Part shown: one piece after another, positions 16,741 through 24,792 of the stretch
Layout of the letters: each line of letters opens with the position of its first letter
Position numbering within the stretch: position 1 is the first letter of the stretch
NCBI GenBank assembly: GCA_038210185.1
Contig: JBBQWX010000010.1
Location: 1 to 53,698, forward strand
Length of the DNA: 53,698 nucleotides
Reading direction: 5' to 3'
DNA from: Fodinibacter sp038210185
GTDB lineage: Bacteria > Actinomycetota > Actinomycetes > Actinomycetales > Dermatophilaceae
Made by a program: the position numbers and the translations under genes
Notes under the pieces: generated by a model
Databases searched by the model: none
Seen by the model: only the letters and a program-made list of their open reading frames with translations
What the model was told of the DNA's origin: nothing

Positions 16741-16904
16741 CCGGATGCGCAGCCGCTCGGCGTTCGCGCCGGTGGACCCGTCGAGGGCAACCAGGGCCAG
16801 GTCGAGCTTCGCGACGGCGTCGTCGAACCGTCCGACCTCGTTGTCCTGTCGTGCAGCGGCGAGGTAGGCGTCCGCGAGTGCGACGGGGTCCTGGATGAGG
16901 GGTC

Positions 16905-17405
16905 CTACAGCTCGATGGCCGGCGTGATGATCGGCGGCGTCTCGGGGTCGCTGTTGCGTCGGAGGACGAAGTTGACCAGACCACGCTCCACAGCGGTGAA
17001 GGAGAAGCGGCCCTCCTCGTCGACCCGCGTGGTGCGGGTGCGGCCGCGCTCGCGCAGCTCGACCTCGACGTTGCCCTCGCTGACCCAGCCCACGATGTCG
17101 GCCCGGGTCGATGCGCCGTGCTCGATGCTCACCATGACGCTCAGCTCGTCGCTGGCGAAGGTGACCGTGTCGGCCCGGTCGTAGTCGGTGCCGCGCACCG
17201 TCTCGAGCGTGGCACTTGACACGATCTCGGCGACCTCGGCCTCGAGGGCGGCGACCGACATGGCGAACTTGACCCGGTCGACGAGGTCGGCCGGAGGAGG
17301 GTCGAGCACCTCGTGGAGGTGTCGCAGCTGCTCGAGGACCTGGGCGTCGACGTCGTCGAGCGCACCGGCAGCCAGGGCGATCTCGGGATCCGGGCTGGCA
17401 TTCAT
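16905..17405 (-). CDS. Small protein of the sigma/CHAT cassette
   Basis: The 166-residue protein is not a named family to me. The first half is acidic and helical (ALDDVDAQVLEQLRHLHEVLDPPPADLVDRVKFAM). The second half alternates beta strands, with GWVSEGNVEVELRERG, then VDEEGRFSFTAVERGLVNFVL, resembling a carboxypeptidase regulatory-like or PEGA-type beta sandwich. Proteins of this layout recur beside sigma factors and CHAT proteases in actinobacteria, as I remember them. ATG 17405 overlaps the sigma stop (ATGA). It ends 9 bases before the possible ATC start of the CHAT protein, so coupling is likely. Confidence 0.75.
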   Translation of the reverse strand: MNASPDPEIALAAGALDDVDAQVLEQLRHLHEVLDPPPADLVDRVKFAMSVAALEAEVAEIVSSATLETVRGTDYDRADTVTFASDELSVMVSIEHGASTRADIVGWVSEGNVEVELRERGRTRTTRVDEEGRFSFTAVERGLVNFVLRRNSDPETPPIITPAIEL

Positions 17406-17992
17406 GACGACATCTCCCATCGGGGGTCGGTGATCAGGGCTTGGCGGAGCTTGGCGAGGCAGCGTCCACGGGTGGGTCCGATGCTTCCGACCGGCATCCC
17501 GAGGGCCTTGGCGACGGCAGCGTAGTCGGGCCGTTCGGCGAAGGCGATGACGCGCAGCAGCGACTGGCATCGTCGGGGCAGGGAGGCGAAGTGCTGCCAG
17601 ACCAGTCGGTCGTCGACATCGGCGAGCACCGTGGTCTCCGGCGACGGCGTGGTCTCGTCCGACTCCTGGTCGCGCACGTCGGCATAGGTGGCCGGCTCCT
17701 CGCGACGGCCTCGTGACGAGGTGCTCCACGAGTCGCGACGGGTCGTCGTGATGAGCCACTTGAGCACCGACTGCGGGTCAGCGATCTCGGCGGCGTGCTC
17801 GACGAGCTTGAGCCAGCTGTTCTGCACGACGTCCTCGGCGGCCTGCCGCGACAGCCCTTGCTGACGGGCGACGGACCACAGCAGTGGGGTGACCTCGTCG
17901 ACGAGGCTCGACATGCCGGAGGCGTTTCCGTCACGGTAGGCGCGGAAGGAGTTCGCGGCGCGAACGGCCAGGCTCTCCGCCCCGGCGTGCAT
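17402..17992 (-). CDS. ECF-type RNA polymerase sigma factor
   Basis: The 196-residue protein has sigma region 2 (VTPLLWSVARQQGLSRQAAEDVVQNSWLKLVEHAAEI, then LKWLITTTRRDSW) and region 4 (SLPRRCQSLLRVIAFAERPDYAAVAKALGMPVGSIGPTRGRCLAKLRQAL), whose last part is the -35 recognition helix-turn-helix. The ATG at 17992 is preferred: aggagg lies seven bases upstream and the A of ATG is the last base of the protease stop. A GTG three bases earlier is an alternative. No anti-sigma gene is adjacent; the neighbouring proteins may serve in control, which is inference. Confidence 0.87.
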   Translation of the reverse strand: MHAGAESLAVRAANSFRAYRDGNASGMSSLVDEVTPLLWSVARQQGLSRQAAEDVVQNSWLKLVEHAAEIADPQSVLKWLITTTRRDSWSTSSRGRREEPATYADVRDQESDETTPSPETTVLADVDDRLVWQHFASLPRRCQSLLRVIAFAERPDYAAVAKALGMPVGSIGPTRGRCLAKLRQALITDPRWEMSS

Positions 17993-19671
17993 CACGACTC
18001 CTCCTTGATGGCTCGCTCCACGATCTCGGTCATCTTCTCGACTCGGGAGCGCGTGTCCTTGACGAACGACTCCTCGCTCATCATGTGGGCCATGTCGCCC
18101 GCGCAGGCGGGTGAGGCGAACGAGCTACCGCTCCAGATGCCGAACCCGCTGGAGTAGTCGTCGGGGTCGGGCGTGCCGCGCTCGGGGCGGCCCGGCTGCG
18201 CCGGCACGTCGACCCCGCCGCGCAAGGACCCGTCGAACGTCTCGGGCATCGTGCTGACCACGGCGACGCCGCAGCGGTAGGTGCGCACCCAGGCGCCGGT
18301 GTTGGAGAACGCCGCCACAGTGCCGTCGCTGGGGTTGCGGGCCCCGACGCTGAGCACTGGCACGCGCCCGACCTTGACGTCGGCACGGTGTCCCCCGGCG
18401 AGGGCGGCGGGCCAGAACGGCAGCGTCGTCGCGCCGTTGCCTGCCGCGGCGACGACGCAGACCCCGTTCTCCTGGAGGGTCCGCACGGCCTTGAACAGGC
18501 CGGCCTCGTCCTCCACTGCGTTGGGGGTCTCGTGGTAGTAGCCGAACGACAGGCTCACCACGTCGAGCGGACCGTGGTCCTCCGTGCCGTCGACCCCCAC
18601 CCAGTGCCACAGCAGCAGGCGCTGGAGCGCGTCGATGATGTCGGCCTCGTCGGCCGCCCCGTCGCCGTACATGACGGGCACGATGACCAACGTCGAGCTG
18701 GGGCAGTGCTGGCGCACCATCCCGGCGATGAAGGTGCCGTGCCCGGCCATCGGGTCGAGGAAGCGGTTGACCCTGTCGAGCGTGACGCCGTCGACCTCGG
18801 GGTCCTCGCCCGGCGGGAACGCGACGCCGATCGGCTCGCCTCCGACGGTGGGGTGGGGCACGACGAGCGGTGAGCCGTCGAACCACGGGTGCTGGCCCAG
18901 GCCGGTGTCGAGGATCGCCACGGCAGGCGACGGGCTGCGAGCGGGGGCAGGCGGCCCGAGGTGCAGGGCCACCGGGATGCGGCCGTCGGCCGAGCCCGGC
19001 ACACCCACGCCGGAGCCGTAGCCCACGCCGGAGCCGTAGCCCACGCCGGAGCCGTAACCGACGCCGGAGCCGTAGCCAACCCCGGAGCCGTAACCGACGC
19101 CGGAGCCGTAACCGACGCCGGAGCCGTAACCCGAGGCCATCAGGATGTGGCAGAGGCTCCAGGCCCGCGCGCGGGAGTCGGAGTCGGCATCGCCCTGCGC
19201 CGCACGGGCGCGCTGCAGCACCTCCCACGCGTCGATCGGCGGGCCGACGCGGCCGGCATCCGGCACGAGCTTGACGACCACACGGGCGACCCGGTCGAGC
19301 TGCTCGAGGTAACCGAGCCGGCGGGCCAGGTCGACCAGGCTGCCGCGGTCGGGGCCGGGCGGGTCGTCCGGGGCTCGCGGGTCGTCCTCGACCACTGGTC
19401 GGAAGCCCATCTCCTTGCCCAGACGTCGCAGCTCCTCGAGGGGGCCGGCGTCGAGGGACTGCCCGGGCAGCCCGGGCAGGAGCAGGCGGTCGGGCCGGTA
19501 GACGGTCGGATGCGGCGTCTCACCGTCACCGATGACGTCCGCGCCGTCGGGGGAGAGCACCGTGGCGTGGAACCGCCGGAAGGCGGACGCGGGAACGCCG
19601 AAGATGGGAAAGTTGTGGGCGGTCCGCGCCGCGTCGTCCGCGGAGTCGTTCTCAGGGATGGTGCCGCTCAT
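17992..19671 (-). CDS. Subtilisin-like (S8) serine protease, cytosolic
   Basis: The 559-residue protease carries a full catalytic triad: Asp255 in VAILDTGLG, His311 in GHGTFIAGMV and Ser517 in SGSSFASPACAG, with the oxyanion Asn in AAAGNGA. There is no signal peptide or transmembrane helix, so it should act inside the cell, unlike most subtilases. A 220-residue N-terminal region precedes the domain and ends in seven repeats of YGSGVG that form a flexible Gly/Ser hinge before the protease. ATG 19671 has an aggag site. First gene of the sigma/CHAT cassette. Confidence 0.9.
   Translation of the reverse strand: MSGTIPENDSADDAARTAHNFPIFGVPASAFRRFHATVLSPDGADVIGDGETPHPTVYRPDRLLLPGLPGQSLDAGPLEELRRLGKEMGFRPVVEDDPRAPDDPPGPDRGSLVDLARRLGYLEQLDRVARVVVKLVPDAGRVGPPIDAWEVLQRARAAQGDADSDSRARAWSLCHILMASGYGSGVGYGSGVGYGSGVGYGSGVGYGSGVGYGSGVGYGSGVGVPGSADGRIPVALHLGPPAPARSPSPAVAILDTGLGQHPWFDGSPLVVPHPTVGGEPIGVAFPPGEDPEVDGVTLDRVNRFLDPMAGHGTFIAGMVRQHCPSSTLVIVPVMYGDGAADEADIIDALQRLLLWHWVGVDGTEDHGPLDVVSLSFGYYHETPNAVEDEAGLFKAVRTLQENGVCVVAAAGNGATTLPFWPAALAGGHRADVKVGRVPVLSVGARNPSDGTVAAFSNTGAWVRTYRCGVAVVSTMPETFDGSLRGGVDVPAQPGRPERGTPDPDDYSSGFGIWSGSSFASPACAGDMAHMMSEESFVKDTRSRVEKMTEIVERAIKEES
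19004..19130 (-). repeat. Seven 18-bp repeats encoding YGSGVG
   Basis: On the plus strand the core ccggagccgta recurs at 19010, 19028, 19046, 19064, 19082, 19100 and 19118, exactly 18 bp apart. Copies differ only at third codon positions. The array encodes the linker between the N-terminal region and the protease domain of the subtilase. Confidence 0.95.
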
Positions 19672-20126
19672 GAGCTGCTCCTGTAGGGGCGTGGCGGGGG
19701 CGCGAACGCGCTGGCCCCAGCGTAGTGATCAACCTGTTCACTGCACAGGAGTGCCTAGGGTGCCTGGTGATACATGCGACCAGCGCAGATGGCGGCCGGC
19801 GGCGGTTCCCGAAAGTTCCTCGGATGCCGTGTATCAGGGGCGGCGTCTGCCACCTCCTTCATCCCGTCGGACCCTTACAAGGGACCGCGACGTCGACCGG
19901 CTCGTTGCAGGGGCCGGCCGGTCGGCCGCGGAACCGAGGGGCGTCGCGGCACCGGGTTGCAACAGGCGCGGTGACGGGACGACGGTTCCGCAGCACGGGG
20001 AACCGGCCACGCCGGGCACGCGCCGCAGGGGGCGCAAGCCCGGCGTGGCCGGTCTGCCGCGTGAGGTGGAGCGACCGACGTGCCGAGGCCAGCGCCCCGG
20101 ACAGCGAACCGCCTGGGCGGAGGGGC
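19672..20126. other. 455-bp gap with a strong hairpin
   Basis: No convincing gene is seen. Near 19760-19830 tgataca and tgtatca form a distant inverted repeat. A perfect 16-bp hairpin has arms 20002-20017 and 20038-20053 with a 20-nt loop; it can end transcription from the YtxH-like gene on the minus strand. The promoter of the subtilase cassette should lie at 19690-19760. Confidence 0.55.
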
Positions 20127-20522
20127 TCAGGCGGCGCCGTCGGCGCGCGTCGTGGCGGCGGCCCAGGGGTCGGCGCCGGAGCCGGCCGGCGCGGGTGCTG
20201 GTCGGCCGTTGGTCGTGTCGTTGCCGGATGCCGTGTCGTCGTCGGATGCCGTGCCGCTCGAGCCGATCGTCTCGGCCACGACGGTCTTGCTGGAGCGCAG
20301 CTTCTCACCGGTGGCACGGGCGGCATCGGCCACCATGTCGGCGACCACCGGGGCGGCCTTGGTGCGCGCGGCCTCCTTGGCGGTGAAGACCTGCTTCTGC
20401 ACGGGGCCGGAGTTCCACACCTTGCCCGAGGTGCGTCGGATCTGCTCGTAGCGCTGCTTGCCCGCGCGCGCCCCGAGGACGTAGCCGGCAGCCAGCCCGG
20501 CGATGAACGTCAGCTTGCCCAT
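20127..20522 (-). CDS. YtxH-like small membrane-anchored protein
   Basis: The 131-residue protein begins MGKLTFIAGLAAGYVLGARAGKQRYEQI, the single glycine-rich helix and RAGKxRYE motif of YtxH-like proteins. A helical, Ala-rich middle and a low-complexity Asp/Thr/Gly/Pro tail follow. The tail contains ADPW, recalling the DPWD repeats of the EtfD-like protein; the meaning is unknown. Function of the family is not established. ATG 20522 has ggag upstream. Confidence 0.8.
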   Translation of the reverse strand: MGKLTFIAGLAAGYVLGARAGKQRYEQIRRTSGKVWNSGPVQKQVFTAKEAARTKAAPVVADMVADAARATGEKLRSSKTVVAETIGSSGTASDDDTASGNDTTNGRPAPAPAGSGADPWAAATTRADGAA

Positions 20523-20632
20523 GGGGGCTCCTCTCGTCAGCCTCCGACCCTACCTGCCGCCTCCGCCCGGATGCCGTGTGCCGGCAGCCGCATCCCGGCA
20601 TACCCTTGTGCCTGCCCGGCACATCCGGGCCA

Positions 20633-20719
20633 GGAGGGCTCGCATAGTGGCCTAGTGCGGCGGTCTTGAAAACCGCTATGGCGGCAACGTCATCGTGGGT
20701 TCGAATCCCACGCCCTCCG
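20633..20719 (+). tRNA. tRNA-Ser (anticodon TGA), island attachment gene
   Basis: Class II tRNA of 87 nt: acceptor GGAGGGC/GCCCTCC, anticodon loop CTTGAAA (TGA), long variable arm, T arm GGGTTCGAATCCC and discriminator G; CCA is not encoded. Its 3' end is duplicated at 39318-39339, so it served as integration site and stays intact after insertion. Confidence 0.95.
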
Positions 20720-20720
20720 C
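20699..20720. repeat. attL: island direct repeat at the tRNA-Ser 3' end
   Basis: 22 bp beginning gttcgaatcccacgccct, covering half of the T arm and the acceptor 3' strand, occur again without mismatch at 39318-39339. Bases on either side differ between the copies. Confidence 0.88.
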
Positions 20721-20934
20721 GCAACTCGGCTGGCCAGCGCGCTGGCGGGGCCGTCGCAGGCCACCAGCGTCGCCCCTGACCTCGGCAGTTGCTGGCCAAA
20801 GCAGGCCACAGCAGACCGATCGGATCGGGGCGTGTCAGCTGTGCCTCGGCGGGTCCGGGCCTGACACCTGGTGCGCAAGGCACCCCGCTGAGCCGGAGGA
20901 CTCGGACGTACCGGCAGGCGCAAGCGTCCATGTG

Positions 20935-21145
20935 ATGGCATCGCGGGTCAGCGTGGCTGACCACATCACCGACGCCGAAGCCGCTGCTCTCAATGCGGTG
21001 CTCTCGGGTCATCATCCGACGCCTGCGGTGTCGCGGCGATCTGCCCACGACACGAGTCGATGGGAAGGTCCTGGTTTCCAGGAGTGCCGTCGAGGAGTTC
21101 GTGCTCGCGCACACCACCTTCGGCACGGCGGAGATGTCGCGATGA
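20935..21145 (+). pseudogene. Excisionase-like DNA-binding protein remnant
   Basis: An N-terminal piece (MASRVSVADHITDAEAAALNAVLSG, frame of 20935) and a C-terminal piece in another frame (GDLPTTRVDGKVLVSRSAVEEF, ending at the TGA 21143-21145) resemble the two ends of helix-turn-helix excisionases. The recognition helix between them is missing. Position beside attL fits a recombination module. The N-terminal match is weak. Confidence 0.42.
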
Positions 21146-21244
21146 ACCCCGGAAGAACAGGCACGGGCCGCCTTCCGTGATGCCTGGCTCTGGCACGACG
21201 AGGGCATCGCCTGGTCGCTGGTCGAGTCTGCATCGTTTCTGGGG

Positions 21245-21995
21245 GAACGGCGCCCCCGTAACGATGCCAAGGTCCCGGTAGTGATCTGCCAGGCCAGGGC
21301 GGACTTCGCGGTGAGGCTGAGCAGGAATGTAGAGGCGCTCGCCGAAGAGATGGTCGGACCAGCGGCCGTGGGCACGGTACTTCAGCCCCTGGTTCAGTGC
21401 GAAGACGTTGAAGAGGACGAACAGCGGCACGAAGATGCCGTACACGAAGCTTGGCGGGGCCACCGAGGACGTCGAGCCCAGGGACAGCAGGTAGACCCCG
21501 ATGGCGAGCCACGGCACGACCCCTGCCAGACACCCGAGGAAGAACGGCAACCAGCCGCCTGCGCCGGGCGCCTCGTAGCGCTCCTGCAGCCAGCCGAACA
21601 AGATCATGGAGGCGTTGACACCGAACAACGCGAGGAGTTCGGCCACGTCGGCGATGCCGACGAGCTGAGCGATGAGCACGATCATCAGCGAGGACGAGAC
21701 CGAGTACTCCACCCACCGGGCTTGGTTGTGGTGCCGAGCCAGATCGGCGAGGTGGCGAGACCGCCAGGCTGTGCACACCAGGAGGTGGGCCGGAGCCCGA
21801 CAGCGCCAAGAAGCCGGCACCTGCGGCGCCGGTCGGGATGTCGAACAGCACCTCGGGATCCGTGGCAGGGGTGCCGGGTGGGCCCCGGGGGTAGGCGGCG
21901 GTCACCGGCAGCGCGAAGCTCGAGGCGAGGGCGAGCACTGCGGCCGCCTGGAGCAGGTGCACGAGAGCCGCGATCGTGTTGTCGCGCCGCAGGAC
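21245..21995 (-). pseudogene. Heliorhodopsin with two single-base insertions
   Basis: Three reading-frame pieces join into a seven-helix heliorhodopsin. Piece 1: HLLQAAAVLALASSFALPVTAAYP then FLALS. Piece 2: AHLLV, ARWVEYSVSSSLMIVLIAQL, ALFGVNASMILFGWLQERYE and SFVYGIFVPLFVLFNVFAL, then FGERLYI. Piece 3: LLSLTAKSALAWQ with the retinal lysine codon at 21304-21306. The breaks are one extra G after FLALS (tcggg, near 21803) and one extra C after LYI (attcc, near 21330). Removing both restores the frame. The end is unclear because no stop follows helix 7 at once. Divergent from terC. Sequencing error or recent loss are both possible. Confidence 0.85.
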
Positions 21996-22054
21996 GTGCT
22001 GCGATCGGCCCGGCGATGGCTGGCGTCTCAGAACTCAACGTCGTCTGCGTGTAC

Positions 22055-22084
22055 TTGACATCCGAACTGTACTTCGTGAATACT
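22055..22084 (+). promoter_or_regulatory. Promoter of the terC transcript
   Basis: TTGACA (22055-22060), an 18-bp spacer and AATACT (22079-22084) precede the riboswitch by about 10 bp. The same design is seen before the ATPase operon. Confidence 0.65.
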
Positions 22085-22093
22085 GTGGCGCAC

Positions 22094-22192
22094 GAGGGGA
22101 GTACCCCACCTCGGCGCATCGTCAGTTCGGCCGGCTCTGTCCGGCCCGGTGCGCCGGCCGACCCGGAGAACCGTGTCGGCGGGGGAGACCTC
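22094..22192 (+). promoter_or_regulatory. yybP-ykoY (manganese) riboswitch of terC
   Basis: The RNA has the L1 signature GGGGAGTA followed by cccc near the 5' end, a middle region with catcgtcag ttcgg, and the 3' signature gagacct that closes stem P1 (GAGG with CCTC). This is the fold that binds Mn2+ between two docked loops. terC starts 41 bases later; a small cccgc/gcggg hairpin and the ggaggt site between them could form the expression platform. terC is a classic target. Confidence 0.85.
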
Positions 22193-22233
22193 CAACGGAC
22201 CCGCTGCGCGCGGGCACGCTGGAGGTAGCTGAC

Positions 22234-23289
22234 ATGGATGTTCCGCTCTGGGCCTGGGCTGCGGTCCTCGCCGTCATCGTCACGATGTTGGCGATCGACC
22301 TGTTCGCCCACCGCACTGCACACGTCGTCGGCGTGAAAGAGGCCGCCGTGTGGTCCGCGGTCTGGGTCAGCCTCGGGATCGCCTTCGGCGGCGTGATCTG
22401 GTGGGCCTACGGCGCGCAGGCCGGTGGGGAGTACTACGCGGGCTACCGGATCGAGAAATCGTTGGCCGTCGACAACGTCTTCGTGTTCGCGCTGATCTTC
22501 ACCTACTTCGCCGTCCCCCGGGAGTACCAGCACCGGGTGCTGTTCTACGGTGTCCTGGGCGCGCTGGTGTTCCGGGCGATCTTCATCGCCGGCGGTGCCG
22601 TGCTGATCGAGAACTTCGCCTGGATCCTCTACCTGTTCGGCGCCTTCCTCGTCTACACCGGCTGGAAGATGTTCACCCATCGCAACGACGAGCTGGACCT
22701 GGCCAGCAACCCGGTGCTGCGTTGGGCCAGGAAGCGGGTCCCCTCCACCGAGGAGTACCACGGACAGAAGTTCTGGGTGAAGAGGGCCGGCACATGGGTA
22801 GCCACCCCCTTGTTCTTCGTCCTGGTCATGGTTGAGACCACCGACATCATCTTCGCCGTCGATTCCATCCCCGCGATCTTCGCCGTCACCCAGGACCCCT
22901 TCCTGGTCTTCACCAGCAACGCCTTCGCCATCCTCGGCCTGCGAGCCATGTACTTCCTGCTCGCCGACCTCATCGACCGGTTCATCTACCTCAAGGCCGG
23001 CCTGGCCGCCATCCTGATCTTCGTCGGCATCAAGATGCTGCTCCTCGACGTCTACAAGATGCCGATCTGGCTCTCGCTGACCGTGATCACCGCCTGCCTG
23101 ACCGTCGCGGTCGTGGCGAGTCTGCGAGCCACACGCGATCAGGTGGCTCCGCGGCCCGCCGAGTCCAACGAGCCCGCTGAGTCCTCCGCTCACACGTCTC
23201 GGCGGCCCGCCGGCCCCGCCACTGGGGAGGGCGTCGACACGAGTAAAGGCACGACCGAGAGCGACGACACCAAGGCTGCAGCTCGATGA
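22234..23289 (+). CDS. terC: TerC-family membrane protein (manganese exporter type)
   Basis: The 351-residue protein has about eight or nine membrane helices with acidic metal-binding motifs: AIDLFAHR in helix 1, EKSLAVDNVFVFALIF, and VMVETTDIIFAVDSIPAIFAVT, the strongest TerC signature. The last 60 residues are a polar, Glu/Ser/Thr-rich cytosolic tail. TerC proteins export Mn2+ or help load it on secreted enzymes; control by the Mn riboswitch agrees. ATG 22234 follows ggaggt. Its stop overlaps the start of the next gene (ATGA). Confidence 0.93.
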   Translation: MDVPLWAWAAVLAVIVTMLAIDLFAHRTAHVVGVKEAAVWSAVWVSLGIAFGGVIWWAYGAQAGGEYYAGYRIEKSLAVDNVFVFALIFTYFAVPREYQHRVLFYGVLGALVFRAIFIAGGAVLIENFAWILYLFGAFLVYTGWKMFTHRNDELDLASNPVLRWARKRVPSTEEYHGQKFWVKRAGTWVATPLFFVLVMVETTDIIFAVDSIPAIFAVTQDPFLVFTSNAFAILGLRAMYFLLADLIDRFIYLKAGLAAILIFVGIKMLLLDVYKMPIWLSLTVITACLTVAVVASLRATRDQVAPRPAESNEPAESSAHTSRRPAGPATGEGVDTSKGTTESDDTKAAAR

Positions 23290-23789
23290 CGACGACCTTG
23301 GCGCGAGACGCGTCCCGAGACCGGAACTCTTCGGACCAGCCAGAGCACGGGGGCCTCCCGGGCATCCGGGTCGAGGAATCCAGCACGCAGCCGGGACGGC
23401 GCGCCGCCCGGCTGGTGCTGGACCCGCACTTCGTCCTCGACGAGGTCATCGCACGTCTGATCCGGAGCGAGTTGGCCCGAGGCGGCACGGTACAGGTGGT
23501 ACTCGTGCTGCCGCGGCTTCGGTGGTCGCTCGCTGCGGACGCCGTGGTCGCGCGTCGGGGACGGATCGACCAGGCGCGCAAGGACCAGATCGAGGAACTT
23601 CTCCGCATCGCCGGCGACAGGTCGGCGCAGGCCACCATCGTGACGCAACGGTCCTGGTGCGCGCGGCCACGAGAGCAGGCTCTCAGCTCCTACAACCCCG
23701 CCACCACGACTGCGAGAGGAAGCACCCATGACCTCGACACTTGCCCGCCCCCCGGTCGCGCTACGGGTGCGCGAACGTGGCCGAACTGA
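23286..23789 (+). CDS. Hypothetical protein coupled to terC
   Basis: The 167-residue product is not a family I recognise. The central part (VLDPHFVLDEVIARLIRSELARGG, then VQVVLVLPRLRWSL and ARKDQIEELLRIAGDRS) looks like a folded alpha/beta domain; the last 35 residues look like out-of-frame sequence that overlaps the next, broken gene, so the true end may have been lost. The start shares ATGA with terC, so it is translated with it. Confidence 0.5.
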   Translation: MTTTLARDASRDRNSSDQPEHGGLPGIRVEESSTQPGRRAARLVLDPHFVLDEVIARLIRSELARGGTVQVVLVLPRLRWSLAADAVVARRGRIDQARKDQIEELLRIAGDRSAQATIVTQRSWCARPREQALSSYNPATTTARGSTHDLDTCPPPGRATGARTWPN

Positions 23790-24718
23790 CCGTCACCTCC
23801 GGCTATCCCTGCATCTCGGTGCTGATGCCGACTCAGCTCGGTCCCCGGATGACCCCCACGGACGTCCAGCAGTTGCACGCACTGGCAGCCCAGATAGACC
23901 AGGAGCTGAGTGAGCACAATGTCACGAACCGGGCACCTGTCCTACGGAAGCTCGCCGAGCAGGTATCGCGGGTCGCTGTCGACCCACTGACCAGGGGTTG
24001 GTGATCTACGTCAGTCTGGCAGTGGCCCGAAGCTTCCGGCTGCCCCAGGCCGTGCCGACTGCGGCCCGCCGGACAGCTCGACCCCTTCGAGGGCGAGAGT
24101 CCTCTCCGGATGCCTCCCGCCGGTTCTCCGGACGCCGCGGACCTGCGAGACGAGCTGGCAGAGTCCTACCTTCGAGGCGTCGACGGGCTGCTCGGGGACT
24201 ACCGGTCAGAACATCCCAGCCCTCTGGTCCTGGCAGGCCCGCCGCGTCTCCTGGACCGCTTCTGCGCACTCAGCCGCAACCTCGAGCGGCTGGCAGGCCG
24301 ACTCGACGCCAACCAGCACACCACCGCACTGGATCTCGCCCTGGCCAGTACCGAGGCGATCCAGGACTACTTGCGCACGCGCCGTGCGGACGCACTCGGC
24401 CAGCTGCACCGGGCGATGCGAGACCGACCCGGGGATGTCGCGACCGGGATCGGCGGGTGCTGGCGGACCATGGGCTCGCGAAGACCCGGCATGTTGCTGG
24501 TCGAGAAGAACTTCATCAGCCCAGGCACCCATCGCCGGGTGAGCGTGACCGAAGGCGAGAGCGAGTCGACGAACCGGCCGGCGGACGGGTACGTGCACGA
24601 CCTGGGCGACGACCTGATGGAGCAGGTCATCGCGCACGGAGGCCAGCTGGCTCTCGTCCACGACGGCGACCTCGACCAGCACGAACGCATCGCCCTGATC
24701 AGCCGGCGCCGAGACTGA
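23728..24718 (+). pseudogene. baeRF (bacterial release-factor-like) gene, frameshifted
   Basis: Pieces in different frames assemble into a protein of the baeRF family (eRF1-like domain found in bacteria). MTSTLARPPVALR begins at 23728; ELTVTSGYPCISVLMPT continues in another frame; VIYVSLAVARSFRLPQAV follows a one-base loss near 24000; DELAESYLRGVDGLLGDY, then RPGMLLVEKNFISPG and GGQLALVHDGDLDQHERIAL end at 24718. At least three frame breaks are needed, so it is inactive or badly sequenced. baeRF proteins are linked to ribosome rescue; the family call is by recall of its conserved blocks. Confidence 0.6.
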
Positions 24719-24792
24719 TCGGGCAGCGCGCGCTCACGCCCACGCCCAGGAGTCGCCCGTGGCGACCGACGCGACTGCGGACCCGCTCCCCC

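Noticed and set aside
15661..17184. 507-codon plus-strand frame opposite the CHAT gene
   Set aside because: Typical high-GC antisense shadow; CHAT and TPR motifs are on the minus strand.
19725..20669. 314-codon frame running through a non-coding gap into tRNA-Ser
   Set aside because: It crosses a hairpin, the YtxH-like gene in antisense and a tRNA gene; no protein features.
21140..21245. Plus-strand fragment EEQARAAFRDAWLWHDEG as a gene
   Set aside because: It runs into the antisense of the heliorhodopsin and has no start codon or family match.
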